This document shows, one piece after another, positions 26,796 through 35,714 of a stretch of DNA of 64,000 nucleotides; the first letter of the stretch is position 1, and every line of letters begins with the position of its first letter. Source of the stretch: RGIG3701 sp017403345 (GTDB lineage Bacteria; Planctomycetota; Planctomycetia; Pirellulales; Thermoguttaceae). Location of the stretch: positions 1 to 64,000 of the forward strand of contig JAFQOH010000079.1 of assembly GCA_017403345.1 (NCBI GenBank). Reading direction: 5' to 3'. The notes below the pieces were generated by a model. That model was given only the letters and a program-made list of their open reading frames with translations. It had not been told where the DNA came from and searched no databases. The translations under genes were made by a program, and so were the position numbers.

Positions 26796-28329
26796 GATCT
26801 TCCTCTAAAAAACTTAAAAGTCTGGAATCAATGGATTCCTGCATTTTCTCGGAATGGATCGTATACCACTTGCCAAGCCGAAGAAGATTTTTTCGTGACG
26901 GATACTTTAAACGACGTAAATCTCCAGCATTGACCTGGGTATGACCGCTGAATTCGCGAAAATAGGAATCCAGGTATGCTGAATTTAAAAACGCAGTTAA
27001 ACCGCGGGCAAGAAGTTCTGGAAGTCCTTGTTTATTTTCATGAAAAACATTCAGGTGATTCTCAAATGCCAGAAATCGACAGGATACTCCATTTTGTTTT
27101 AATTGGTCCGGTTCGACAGTACTGGCTATGAGACGTCTTTTCTCTTCCTTCGCTGAAAACCTTCTTAAAACCGTATAGTACCCGCAGGGGTAAAGCCATT
27201 TAAGGGTTTCTGAATGAAATAAAATTGCGTTTGGTTTTTTGCCTCCAAGTTTTGGCCAATTGGTCTTGTGATCGGAAAAATGGCATGGGTAAAGCAGCGG
27301 AACTGTTTCGGAGGTCGGCTGATTACATAAAAAGGATCTCATTCGAAAGTCAACCACAGGCCCCGTAGAAACCTGGATCCCCAAGTCTTCCAATGTACAG
27401 TTCAGCAATTTTTGCCATTTAGGTTCGATTGTTGTGGAATTTACAGGGATGTGAATGATCTGTTCTGTATCCAGCGGATCGATGACATGATCAAACGACA
27501 GTGTTTTTTTGCAGATATCTGTAAATGAACAATCCGTTGATGTCGAAAGTTCGATATCTTTTTGAATTCCATTCTTTTCTAAAAATAAGATAATATTTTC
27601 CTGCAAAACATTATCATCCTGAAAAGCTTTTTTACGGGACTCGAAAAGATGGATCTTTCGGATGGCTGTATTTTTTAAAAGCAGTGTCCGAAATGGTTTG
27701 AAGTAGGTGCCATTACAAAAACTGCGTGGAATAATTACGGACAATTCCCCTCCGGACTTAAGCAGCAAAATAGCTAAGGACAGAAATGCTGTATAAAAAT
27801 TGACGGTTCCTATGCCTAACGAGCGCAGGAGCCGATATTCTTTGGAATTATGGGATAGTTTGCCGTATGGAGGATTCATGATACAATGGGTGTATATGCC
27901 ATCCTGAAATTCTCCGAAAATTCCAAAGTTTTCCAAAAGCCGTGAATGTGCTTCTGATATAAAATCATTAGTGATCAGGTTCCAGCGGAAGGAGATGTTG
28001 CGTTGGCAAAGCTCTTCCTGTACCTGTGCACGATTTTGCATAAAAAAGGTTTGCATGATCTTGTCGACTTCAAAACAGTCAATAGACCAGTCTGGCTTGA
28101 TTTTATGCTGCCATTGAGAAAGGAATGCTGTTGTCAGACTGCCGATTCCGCATCCTGGATCCAGAAGTTGAACCGAATCTGTCAATTTTTCAGGTGAAAA
28201 CATGGAAGCCATAAAAGACGCAATAGGAGCAGGCGTCATAAACTGCCCTAATTTCGCCTTTTGGGATGAATGAAGGTGAGTATTGGCGGTATGCCTTAAA
28301 TACTCAGTTTTTTCCAAAATCGGTTCCAT
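26788..28329 (-). CDS. BsuBI/PstI-like N6-adenine DNA methyltransferase
   Basis: 513 residues, like M.PstI and M.BsuBI. It protects host DNA by methylating adenine in the site cut by the partner nuclease, inferred to be CTGCAG. SAM motif I is LLDPGCGIGSLT (residues about 55-67). The catalytic motif is MNPPYGKLS (about 152-160). The C-terminal half is the target-recognition region. The ATG at 28329 has AGGTGA upstream and lies 22 bp after the iorA stop codon. There is no controller gene and no obvious separate promoter, so the pair is probably read from the ior promoter. AT-rich composition marks it as acquired. Confidence 0.9.
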   Translation of the reverse strand: MEPILEKTEYLRHTANTHLHSSQKAKLGQFMTPAPIASFMASMFSPEKLTDSVQLLDPGCGIGSLTTAFLSQWQHKIKPDWSIDCFEVDKIMQTFFMQNRAQVQEELCQRNISFRWNLITNDFISEAHSRLLENFGIFGEFQDGIYTHCIMNPPYGKLSHNSKEYRLLRSLGIGTVNFYTAFLSLAILLLKSGGELSVIIPRSFCNGTYFKPFRTLLLKNTAIRKIHLFESRKKAFQDDNVLQENIILFLEKNGIQKDIELSTSTDCSFTDICKKTLSFDHVIDPLDTEQIIHIPVNSTTIEPKWQKLLNCTLEDLGIQVSTGPVVDFRMRSFLCNQPTSETVPLLYPCHFSDHKTNWPKLGGKKPNAILFHSETLKWLYPCGYYTVLRRFSAKEEKRRLIASTVEPDQLKQNGVSCRFLAFENHLNVFHENKQGLPELLARGLTAFLNSAYLDSYFREFSGHTQVNAGDLRRLKYPSRKNLLRLGKWYTIHSEKMQESIDSRLLSFLEEDHA

Positions 28330-28351
28330 GTATTCACCTGAACTTTAAATC

Positions 28352-30106
28352 TCACTCGCTGATCGCGCCGAATTTGCAGACCTGATTGCACAGGGAGCAG
28401 CCGTTGCAGGAAAGCGGGTTGATCGTCGGTTTGTTCTTGTCCGTGCACTCGATCGCCGGGCACCCGGTCTTCACGCAGACGCGGCAGTTTTTGCACTTTT
28501 CCGGGTCGATGCTCCGCACGTTCCCGACGCGCTCTTTCATGATCAGAACGCACGGGCTTTTCGAGATCAGGAGCCACGGTTCGTCCGATTCCGTCGATTT
28601 CTTCAGGATCGCCGTGGTTTCCTCGAAGTTGAGCGGGTCGAATTCCGCGATGTTCTTCATCCCGCACGCTTTTCCGATCGCCGCGATGTCTGCCGCGTCG
28701 GAGGCTTCGCCCATGAGCGTCTGGCCCGTGCCGGGATTGTCCTGGTGACCGGTCATTGCTGTGATGCGGTTATCCAGCACGATGACCGTGCAGTTCGCTT
28801 TGTTCCACGCGATGTTCAGCAGCCCCGTGATCCCGGAGTGGAAGAACGTCGAGTCGCCCAGAACGCCGACGACCTTGCGTTTCTGACCGCTCTGCGCCAT
28901 ACCGTGCGCCATGGAGAAACCGGTCCCCATGCAGATGATCGTGTCCAGCGCGCTCAACGGAGGCTGAACGCCGAGCGAGTAGCATCCGATGTCGCCGACG
29001 ACGTCCACATCGAATTTTTTCAGCGCGTAGAAGATCCCGCGGTGCGGACAGCCGGCACAGAGCGTCGGCGGACGGTTCGGCAGCGGAGCGTCGGCCATAT
29101 TTTGGCAGCTGGCGCACGGCTGGTATTCGGTCCCTTCCATTTTCGCTTTGGAAACGCGCAGCACATCGGCGGAAAGTTCCCCGATATTCGGGACGTACTT
29201 CTTTCCTTCGCACGCGATCCCGGCCGCTTTCATGTTCACTTCGGTGAAGTCTTCCACTTCTTCCACGACCAGGACTTTTTCCACACTGCCGGCAAACTCG
29301 CGGACCAGTTTTTCCGGGAGCGGCCACGCACAGCCGAGTTTCAGGACGGAGGCTTCCGGGAAGACTTCCTTCACGTACTGGTACGCGATCCCTTCCGTCA
29401 CGATACCGAGTTTTTCCGAGCCTTTTTCGATCCGGTTGACGCCCCATTTGTCCGAGTTGTCCGCCTGGATCTGCTGAAGGCGTTCCTCGACGGCCAGACG
29501 GCGCTGACGTGCGAACGCCGGGATCAGCACGCAGTTTTTCGGGTCTTTCTGGAAACCGATCTCGCGGTCCGGCATCTGACGCTCACCCAGTTCGACGAGC
29601 GAGCGGCTGTGGCTCACGCGCGTAGAAGTGCGCAGAATGACCGGAGTCCGGTACGTTTCCGAGATCTCGAGCGCTTTTTTGAGGAAATCACGCGCCTCGG
29701 CCGAATCCGCGGGTTCGAGGACCGGGACTTTGGCGAGACGTGCGTAGTGGCGGGTGTCCTGTTCGTTCTGCGAGGAGTGCATTCCGGGGTCGTCCGCGAC
29801 GATGACCACCAGCGCGCCGGGCGTTCCGGTATACGCGATAGAAAGGAGCGGGTCGGCGGCCACGTTCAGACCGACGTGTTTCATCGTGACGCACGCACGC
29901 GCACCAGCCATCGCGGCACCTGCGGCAACTTCGAGAGCGACCTTTTCATTCGGCGCCCATTCGCACCGGAAAGTGTCTTTGTAGTGTTTCGCGCAGTTTT
30001 CCAAAATCTCCGTAGAAGGCGTGCCGGGGTAGCCGACCGCGAGTGTGACGCCGCCTTCGTACATGCCGCGGGCGAGCGCTTCGTTGCCTGAAAGTAATTG
30101 TTTCAT
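28352..30106 (-). CDS. iorA: Indolepyruvate ferredoxin oxidoreductase alpha subunit
   Basis: 584 residues, full length. The ThDP-dependent subunit that decarboxylates indolepyruvate and related aryl pyruvates in anaerobic amino acid breakdown. The N-terminal pyrimidine-binding domain (GNEALARGMYEGG, YPGTPSTEI) is followed by the transketolase-C-like part. The ThDP pyrophosphate domain shows PTLCAGCPHRG, GDIGCYSLG and GVLGDSTFFHSG. The C-terminal ferredoxin domain has two 4Fe-4S clusters (CKNCRVCVKTGCP and CNGCSLCNQVCK). The ATG at 30106 has AGGAAG upstream. Its usual partner iorB lies 2.5 kb downstream beyond an inserted restriction-modification pair. Confidence 0.95.
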   Translation of the reverse strand: MKQLLSGNEALARGMYEGGVTLAVGYPGTPSTEILENCAKHYKDTFRCEWAPNEKVALEVAAGAAMAGARACVTMKHVGLNVAADPLLSIAYTGTPGALVVIVADDPGMHSSQNEQDTRHYARLAKVPVLEPADSAEARDFLKKALEISETYRTPVILRTSTRVSHSRSLVELGERQMPDREIGFQKDPKNCVLIPAFARQRRLAVEERLQQIQADNSDKWGVNRIEKGSEKLGIVTEGIAYQYVKEVFPEASVLKLGCAWPLPEKLVREFAGSVEKVLVVEEVEDFTEVNMKAAGIACEGKKYVPNIGELSADVLRVSKAKMEGTEYQPCASCQNMADAPLPNRPPTLCAGCPHRGIFYALKKFDVDVVGDIGCYSLGVQPPLSALDTIICMGTGFSMAHGMAQSGQKRKVVGVLGDSTFFHSGITGLLNIAWNKANCTVIVLDNRITAMTGHQDNPGTGQTLMGEASDAADIAAIGKACGMKNIAEFDPLNFEETTAILKKSTESDEPWLLISKSPCVLIMKERVGNVRSIDPEKCKNCRVCVKTGCPAIECTDKNKPTINPLSCNGCSLCNQVCKFGAISE

Positions 30107-30178
30107 GGGTCTTCCTGAATAGTGGATTTGAAAGAAGGAGGACTCCCCTTCTGTCGATGGTAAATTTCCCTCTCTTTT

Positions 30179-30206
30179 ATTATAGTCGGATTTTCAGTTT
30201 CGGCAA
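30179..30206 (-). promoter_or_regulatory. Sigma70-type promoter of the ior operon
   Basis: On the minus strand: TTGCCG (30201-30206), 16-bp spacer, TATAAT (30179-30184), about 73 bp before iorA. Confidence 0.7.
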
Positions 30207-30351
30207 GGGGGCGAGCTGTTGATTCAAGAAAAAATGCGGGAATCTTTCTGGCTGATTTCGGAAAATAGGAAAGTTAAAAAAACTATTCGCATTTCGATTT
30301 TCGAAATTTCCATTTTGTTCAAAATATTTTTGTGAGCGCTCTGCGAAACTA

Positions 30352-30380
30352 TTGACAAATGAATGGCGGGTCGGTATAAT
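30352..30380 (+). promoter_or_regulatory. Consensus sigma70 promoter of the Bax-inhibitor-like gene
   Basis: TTGACA (30352-30357), 17-bp spacer, TATAAT (30375-30380): a perfect match to the bacterial housekeeping consensus. The leader (about 94 nt) contains a hairpin CGGCAG/CTGCCG (30406-30411 with 30415-30420). Confidence 0.85.
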
Positions 30381-30480
30381 TAAATAACGGGACGGATGAA
30401 CTGCTCGGCAGGTCCTGCCGGAGGGGAAGGTCCTGGAAATCGAAAAATCGAAGAGAGGTGAACATTTTAAGGAGGTTTTT

Positions 30481-31176
30481 ATGGAAAACTATCTATCTTC
30501 TGAACAGACATCGGTAAACACTGCTGTTGGCCGGGGCGGCTTTCTTGCCCGTACCTACCTGCATCTGGCGGGAGCTATCGCTGCGTTTGGAGCACTGGAA
30601 GCGTACTTGCTGAGCCTGCCGGGGATCGAAAATCTCGTGGCGCAGATGACCCAGGGAAAATATTCCTGGCTGATCGTGCTCGGCGCTTTTATTTTTGTGA
30701 GCTGGCTGGCTGAGCGATGGGCGAATAATGCGGCAAGTTTGACGATGCAGTACATGGGGCTCCTGCTCTACATTGCTGCGGAGGCTGTGATCTTCGTGCC
30801 GATCCTTTACATTGCGCAGACTTTTTATCCCGGCGTCATCCCCGTCGCGGCAAAAGCAACGGCGCTGCTCACGCTCCTCATGACGGCCATCGTCTTTTTG
30901 ACGCGAAAGAATTTTTCCTTCCTGCGGACTGGATTGATGTTCGGCGGTCTTGCGGCAATGGGACTGATCGTCGCTTCGATCGTCTTCCAGTTCCCGCTCC
31001 AGGGGCTCTTTACGTACGCGATGATCGCATTTGCGTGTCTCTATATCCTCTACGACACGTCAAATATCCTTCACGCCTATTCGGAAGACCAGTATGTCGG
31101 CGCGTCTTTGGCTCTCTTTGCCTCGGTCGCCCTGCTCTTCTGGTACATCCTTCAGCTCTTCATGAGCCGGGAATGA
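30481..31176 (+). CDS. Bax inhibitor-1 / YccA-like membrane protein
   Basis: 231-residue integral membrane protein with seven hydrophobic segments. The phrase FACLYILYDTSNILHAY near residue 183-199 and the early FLARTYLHLAGAIAAFGALEAYL match the Bax-inhibitor-1 family. Bacterial members act as calcium-leak channels or modulators of membrane proteases; the role here is not known. The ATG at 30481 follows an ideal AAGGAGG. It is monocistronic, with a consensus promoter and its own terminator. Confidence 0.88.
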   Translation: MENYLSSEQTSVNTAVGRGGFLARTYLHLAGAIAAFGALEAYLLSLPGIENLVAQMTQGKYSWLIVLGAFIFVSWLAERWANNAASLTMQYMGLLLYIAAEAVIFVPILYIAQTFYPGVIPVAAKATALLTLLMTAIVFLTRKNFSFLRTGLMFGGLAAMGLIVASIVFQFPLQGLFTYAMIAFACLYILYDTSNILHAYSEDQYVGASLALFASVALLFWYILQLFMSRE

Positions 31177-31236
31177 TGCCGAAAGACCAGCTTTGAAATT
31201 TGGACTTTAAATTGGGACCTTAAATTTTTGTCTTTG

Positions 31237-31278
31237 CCCCGCAGTTTCCAGATCGTTCGGAGCTGCGGGGTATTTTTT
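31237..31278 (+). terminator. Intrinsic terminator after the Bax-inhibitor-like gene
   Basis: An 8-bp stem (CCCCGCAG 31237-31244 with CTGCGGGG 31263-31270) followed by TATTTTTTT. Confidence 0.85.
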
Positions 31279-31409
31279 TCCTGAAAATGTTCGTGTTGCT
31301 GCAGTAAAATGAAGAAAAGAGGCGGAGTTTGTGGGGGGGGGAGTGGGTATTTTTTCTGGGTTTTTGAGAAAATTTAAATCGATTTTAGTGGAATTAAGTA
31401 TTTTTAGTG

Positions 31410-31415
31410 TATAAT
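31410..31415 (+). promoter_or_regulatory. Possible -10 box of the first PEP-CTERM gene
   Basis: TATAAT at 31410-31415 without a good -35 at the usual distance. A G9 run (31333-31341) lies upstream. Confidence 0.35.
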
Positions 31416-31481
31416 GATTGGCAGGATCATTTCTATTTTAGTTCCTGTTTAGGGAAACTTCCCGTTAAAAGGAAATATAAA

Positions 31482-34400
31482 ATGAAAAAACATAAAGTGT
31501 ATCGTAATACCGTCCTTGCTGCCTGTGCGGCATTGGCGCCGCTTTCGGCTGCGGAAGCGGAAGTCGTGACGCTGCTTAAAACGCAGCCTGGCGGGAATTC
31601 GTGGAACACTGCGTCGTATTGGAGTGACGGAAAGGCGCCGTCATCCGCGAATGATTATCTCGCGGACGGTTTCCAGCTGCGTACGCCGGACAATACGTCC
31701 GCAGCAAGCGCGAACACTTTCGCCGGAAATTCCCTGACGATCCGCGGAGCCAACGCCCAGCTGATCATGAAGGGGAACGCTCTGGTTTCCGACCTGATCC
31801 TGGACGGCGCGAAAGTGAGGAACGGCAGATCCGCAGGTGCGCTTCTGACGCTGGAAGGAAATCTTCAGGTCGTCGGCACATCGCAGGCACAGCTCGTTTC
31901 CTATGAAATGGACAAAAATGCGAAAGTTCAGTCGGACAGCCGGAGTCTGAGAGTGGGGGCAAAGATCTCCGGAGCTGCGGATTCCAGCCTGCTCGCGGAG
32001 TCCGCGTCGACCGGGAAGATCTGGTTCCTGAACAGCGGGAACGATTTCGCCGGGACGCTGACGGTGGGAGCGGATACGGACCTCTGGCTCTATGAGACGG
32101 CCGGAAGTACGAAAAATGCCGGAACGCTGGGGGCGGATCAGGTCAAGCTCGTCACCTCGCAGACCGCGAAAGTCTACACGGCGGAAGATCTCACGGTCGG
32201 GAGCTGGACGGCATCATGGCAGAGTACCTCCGGCGTCAAAACGCAGCTCATGCCGAACGCCGTCACCGTCACGAACGCCTGGGAACAGAACGCACTGCGC
32301 ATCGCGGGGATCGACGCTCCCATCGGAACGACGGTCACCTCCACCATTTCGGACCGTGTGCCGAATACGTACTTCATCAAAGCGGGGGCGGATGTGAAGG
32401 ATTCCGTCGGCTGGGACAATATCTCGTATTGGGTCACGGGGAGCGCGGACGGTGAGGCGGCACAGTACATTCCCACGGTGGGCGACACCATTCATCTGAC
32501 TGCAAAAATACGCGGTTTCCTGAAAAAAGACTCCGGACCGGCAGAATATATGCTGGCAAAAGTGTATCTGGACAACGGCGGCTCCTTCCTGATGAAGAAC
32601 CCCCAAAATGTGCTCTGCGTTCCGGATATGATCCTCAACGGCGGCGCACTGTACAACGGATCCTCGGACAACACGGCAACCGTTTTGGACGGGCATATTT
32701 ACGTGCAGGCAGAGAGCAGTTTCTATGCGGAACCGGAACGGACGGTGGAACTGCGTTCGGTTCTGGAAGATTCTCCCTCCGGAACGGCGAACCTCCATGT
32801 GAAGCAGGACCGCGGAAGCTCGAATGCCGCGTACAAAAAGTCGACGAAACCGACGCTCCTTCTGACGGCGGACAATTCCGGGTTCAGCGGCTCGTTCATC
32901 ATGGAACGCTCCACGTGGCTCAAAACGACGGCAGACGGTGCGCTGGGGACCGGCGGTTTTACCATGAACGGCGAAGGACAGGTCCAGCTCGGCGGCGTGC
33001 AGTCGGTGAAGGCCGTCGCGATCGCGAACAGCGGTTCAACGGCGCTCAATACGCTGGAGATCTCGGATTCTCTGACTGCAGAGACCGTGGACATTACCGG
33101 AAAATCGACGCTCGTGAAGGGGACCGGGACGCTCACGGCAGACCGGATCAGCATTTTCCCGTCGGCGGGATACACGAAGGAAGGATCCACTGCGGACGTG
33201 ACGTTCGAGAACGGTTTCTCGACCGGAGAACTCCGTCTGCGTGCGGCGAACGTCGTCGTTTCCGGCGGTGATGTCGTCATCGGTTCCGATGCCCGCGACA
33301 CGTCGCTTTCCGTGCCGTATGTCGACTCGGCGTACAATTCGGAATTGACTCCGCAGACGTTCTACAAAACGGCTCTGGACCTTTCCGGGGCGGATTCCGC
33401 GGTCATTAAGGTGAAGCGTTTTGAGATCGCGACGATCGCCGGCGGAAATGACGTTGCGCCGTACGGTGTCGTGCGTCTCGCGCCGGTCTCTCAGATCGTC
33501 ACGGATACGCTGTCGATGGCGAGTTCGGATAATGTCGGACTTCAGAACCAGACGAACGCGCTTTACCTTGGTTCGGAGGAGACGACGCTCGCAGTCGATA
33601 CGATGTACATCGCCGGCGGGAAATACTATTCCGCGGACGGTTCCGAAAAAACGGGAACGAAAGGCATCGCGCTCATTCAGGCGGCGGAAGGCGGGAAGCT
33701 GACCCTCACCGACACTGCCGGAACGGGAGGCGCGGATCTCTATCTCGGCTGGGCGCCGATCTCCACGGGCGGCGGTTCGGACGGAACGGTGGATCTGCGC
33801 GGCGTGACGGACGATTCCGTCATGAAGTTTGGACTCATCGACATGGCGCGGAAAAACAGTCAGGCCGGACACGCCAAAGCGGCTTTCTCGATGGATGCCG
33901 GGACCGTGACGGCTGAGAAAATGGTCCTCGGAACGCACGAAGGCGGAGACGGTGCCGTGACGGTGACGGTCGATCTTGAGGGCGGAATGCTCGACGTGAA
34001 GACGATCCAGCGCGGGACCAGCACGGGAAAAGAGACCGTGAACTTCAATTTCACCGGCGGAACGCTCAAAACGGACCAGTGGGGGACGGAAACCATGCCG
34101 ATGGACCTCACGCAGAACGGCGGGATCCTCACTCCTTCCGGAAATTCACTGACGGTCTACGGTGACTATCAGCAGAATGATGGACTTCTGATGCTCGATG
34201 TCGGCACACAGACCATGACGGTCTACGGCGGCGCCGCCATGACGCAGCTGGGGCTGGATCTGGCAGACGGGAGCGTGTTCGACGATTCCATGATCTACGA
34301 GCTGATCCGGATCGAAAATGCGGCCGACTTCCATGCCGGGGCTTTGGAGCTGAAACTTTCCGACTCCCTGAGCGGATACGAAATTTCCGCGGCCGTCATG

Positions 34401-34535
34401 GGCGACTTTCTGGTCGTGGGGAATGCGGGACTGATCGCGAATACCGTCCCGGAACCGTCGGCATGGATGCTGCTCGTGTTGGGGACGGCTGGCGTGGGAT
34501 TTCTGCGCAGACGCGCTTCCCGCAGAACGGCGTGA
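31482..34535 (+). CDS. PEP-CTERM secreted beta-repeat protein (autotransporter-like)
   Basis: 1017 residues. An N-terminal signal peptide (MKKHKVYRNTVLAACAALAPLSAAEA) is followed by long Gly/Ser/Thr-rich repetitive sequence with NGGALYNGS- and GGTLKTDQW-like phrases typical of parallel beta-helix passenger domains. The C-terminus has the PEP-CTERM sorting signal: VPEPSAW, a hydrophobic stretch, then an Arg cluster. Such proteins are normally cut and processed by an exosortase, which is not in this window. It probably serves as a surface or matrix adhesin (inference). The ATG at 31482 follows AAAGGAAA; an upstream TTG-type start at 31407 would precede the signal peptide and lies on the -10 box, so it is rejected. 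Confidence 0.85.
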   Translation: MKKHKVYRNTVLAACAALAPLSAAEAEVVTLLKTQPGGNSWNTASYWSDGKAPSSANDYLADGFQLRTPDNTSAASANTFAGNSLTIRGANAQLIMKGNALVSDLILDGAKVRNGRSAGALLTLEGNLQVVGTSQAQLVSYEMDKNAKVQSDSRSLRVGAKISGAADSSLLAESASTGKIWFLNSGNDFAGTLTVGADTDLWLYETAGSTKNAGTLGADQVKLVTSQTAKVYTAEDLTVGSWTASWQSTSGVKTQLMPNAVTVTNAWEQNALRIAGIDAPIGTTVTSTISDRVPNTYFIKAGADVKDSVGWDNISYWVTGSADGEAAQYIPTVGDTIHLTAKIRGFLKKDSGPAEYMLAKVYLDNGGSFLMKNPQNVLCVPDMILNGGALYNGSSDNTATVLDGHIYVQAESSFYAEPERTVELRSVLEDSPSGTANLHVKQDRGSSNAAYKKSTKPTLLLTADNSGFSGSFIMERSTWLKTTADGALGTGGFTMNGEGQVQLGGVQSVKAVAIANSGSTALNTLEISDSLTAETVDITGKSTLVKGTGTLTADRISIFPSAGYTKEGSTADVTFENGFSTGELRLRAANVVVSGGDVVIGSDARDTSLSVPYVDSAYNSELTPQTFYKTALDLSGADSAVIKVKRFEIATIAGGNDVAPYGVVRLAPVSQIVTDTLSMASSDNVGLQNQTNALYLGSEETTLAVDTMYIAGGKYYSADGSEKTGTKGIALIQAAEGGKLTLTDTAGTGGADLYLGWAPISTGGGSDGTVDLRGVTDDSVMKFGLIDMARKNSQAGHAKAAFSMDAGTVTAEKMVLGTHEGGDGAVTVTVDLEGGMLDVKTIQRGTSTGKETVNFNFTGGTLKTDQWGTETMPMDLTQNGGILTPSGNSLTVYGDYQQNDGLLMLDVGTQTMTVYGGAAMTQLGLDLADGSVFDDSMIYELIRIENAADFHAGALELKLSDSLSGYEISAAVMGDFLVVGNAGLIANTVPEPSAWMLLVLGTAGVGFLRRRASRRTA

Positions 34536-34557
34536 AAAGCGGAAAGACACCGTGAAT

Positions 34558-34594
34558 AAAAAAAGCCGGGAGCGTGAAGGTCCCGGCCTTTTTT
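34558..34594. terminator. Bidirectional intrinsic terminator
   Basis: GCCGGGA...TCCCGGC stem with an A run on the left and T run on the right, between the convergent PEP-CTERM and DUF1559 genes. Confidence 0.85.
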
Positions 34595-34617
34595 GTGTAG
34601 GGAATGAGAAACGGGGT

Positions 34618-35619
34618 TTATTCCGGAATACTGGCTTTTTCTCCGTCGCGGCGGTCACCAAGACGATTGTGGACTTCCGGCGTGATCTCGTAGGAGATGC
34701 GCTGCGCGGAACCGTCGCACATTGCCATGCCGAAGCCGGCGGAGTGCGTGCTTCCGAATGCGTGTTTCGGCGTATTGTATCCTTCGCGGTCCTGGTCAGG
34801 CATCTGATCCTGCGAAGATTTACTCACGCAGGTCGTGCGGAGCGTGTCGTTCACGGCACCGAAAAATGCGCCTTCATTATCCGAATCGTTCTTTCCCGTA
34901 TCGTAGTCGTTCGACATGAGGTACTTCTCGCCGAGGAGGTACGTATTGCTCGTTCCGTCCTTGATCTGCTGCATCGTGACTTTACTGCATCGGTAAATGA
35001 CGCCCGTTTCGGGGGAATCGCCGCATTGGAAGTCCTGCGCTTCTGCGTAGGTCGCGGGAGTGAATTTCACGGCATTCGTTTCCGTTTTCCGACTTCCGAA
35101 GTTGCCCGCGTAGTCGATCTTGGCGACTTCCGTGAGAGTCGGAGACGGCGTGCAGTTGTAGAGTGAGGAATGGTTCGTTCCGTGGGCGAACGGGTAGAGT
35201 TTGGCCGCACGGCGTGAGGGGCAATTAAAGACGCTCAGCGGCGTTTCGACGCAGACGCGGGCACCCTGCTTTTTCGCGGCGTTCGGGGTGTTGGTCTTGT
35301 CGCCGTTGGAGCCGGACTGGTAAAGTGCTTCCTGTTCCAGAAACGGCAGGAGCGAGAACGCCCAGCCGCCGGGCTGATCCGGTCCCAGACCCCAGTCGGC
35401 ATCCCCGACGACACGCCAGTGCCAGCCGCCGGAAGGGTAGGTCTTGGCGGTGTCCACGTGATTCAGTGACGCCAGACCCATCTGCTTCAGGTTGTTGTTG
35501 CACTGAAGGAGCCGGGCGGATTCGCGTGCCTGCTGAACGGCGGGAAGGAGAAGGCCGACGAGCATCCCGATGATGGCGATGACGACGAGCAGCTCAACGA
35601 GCGTAAATCCTTTTTTCAT
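34618..35619 (-). CDS. DUF1559 prepilin-type N-terminal cleavage/methylation protein
   Basis: 333 residues. It begins with the type IV pilin-like leader MKKGFTLVELLVVIAIIG, cleaved after Gly, then LLPAVQQARESARLLQC, the conserved planctomycete DUF1559 opening. The C-terminal part carries GFGMAMCDGSAQ, the family's H/D-G type motif. These proteins are abundant in planctomycetes and are thought to be pseudopilins or surface proteins; the individual role is unknown. The ATG at 35619 has AAAGGA upstream. In-frame codons further upstream belong to the spacer. It lies between two PEP-CTERM genes. Confidence 0.92.
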   Translation of the reverse strand: MKKGFTLVELLVVIAIIGMLVGLLLPAVQQARESARLLQCNNNLKQMGLASLNHVDTAKTYPSGGWHWRVVGDADWGLGPDQPGGWAFSLLPFLEQEALYQSGSNGDKTNTPNAAKKQGARVCVETPLSVFNCPSRRAAKLYPFAHGTNHSSLYNCTPSPTLTEVAKIDYAGNFGSRKTETNAVKFTPATYAEAQDFQCGDSPETGVIYRCSKVTMQQIKDGTSNTYLLGEKYLMSNDYDTGKNDSDNEGAFFGAVNDTLRTTCVSKSSQDQMPDQDREGYNTPKHAFGSTHSAGFGMAMCDGSAQRISYEITPEVHNRLGDRRDGEKASIPE

Positions 35620-35656
35620 TTCAAAAGTCCTTTTAGAGAGAAGTGGAAATGGCAGG

Positions 35657-35690
35657 AAATAAAACGCGGTATCGCAAAGACGGTACCGCG
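35657..35690 (-). terminator. Intrinsic terminator after the second PEP-CTERM gene
   Basis: A 7-bp stem CGCGGTA/TACCGCG (35665-35671 with 35684-35690), followed on the minus strand by TTTTATTT. Confidence 0.65.
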
Positions 35691-35714
35691 CTGCGTTTGG
35701 GGAAAGGTGCGGCA

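Noticed and set aside
28745..30091. 448-residue plus-strand frame opposite iorA
   Set aside because: Antisense shadow of a strongly supported gene; no signal, motif or ribosome site.
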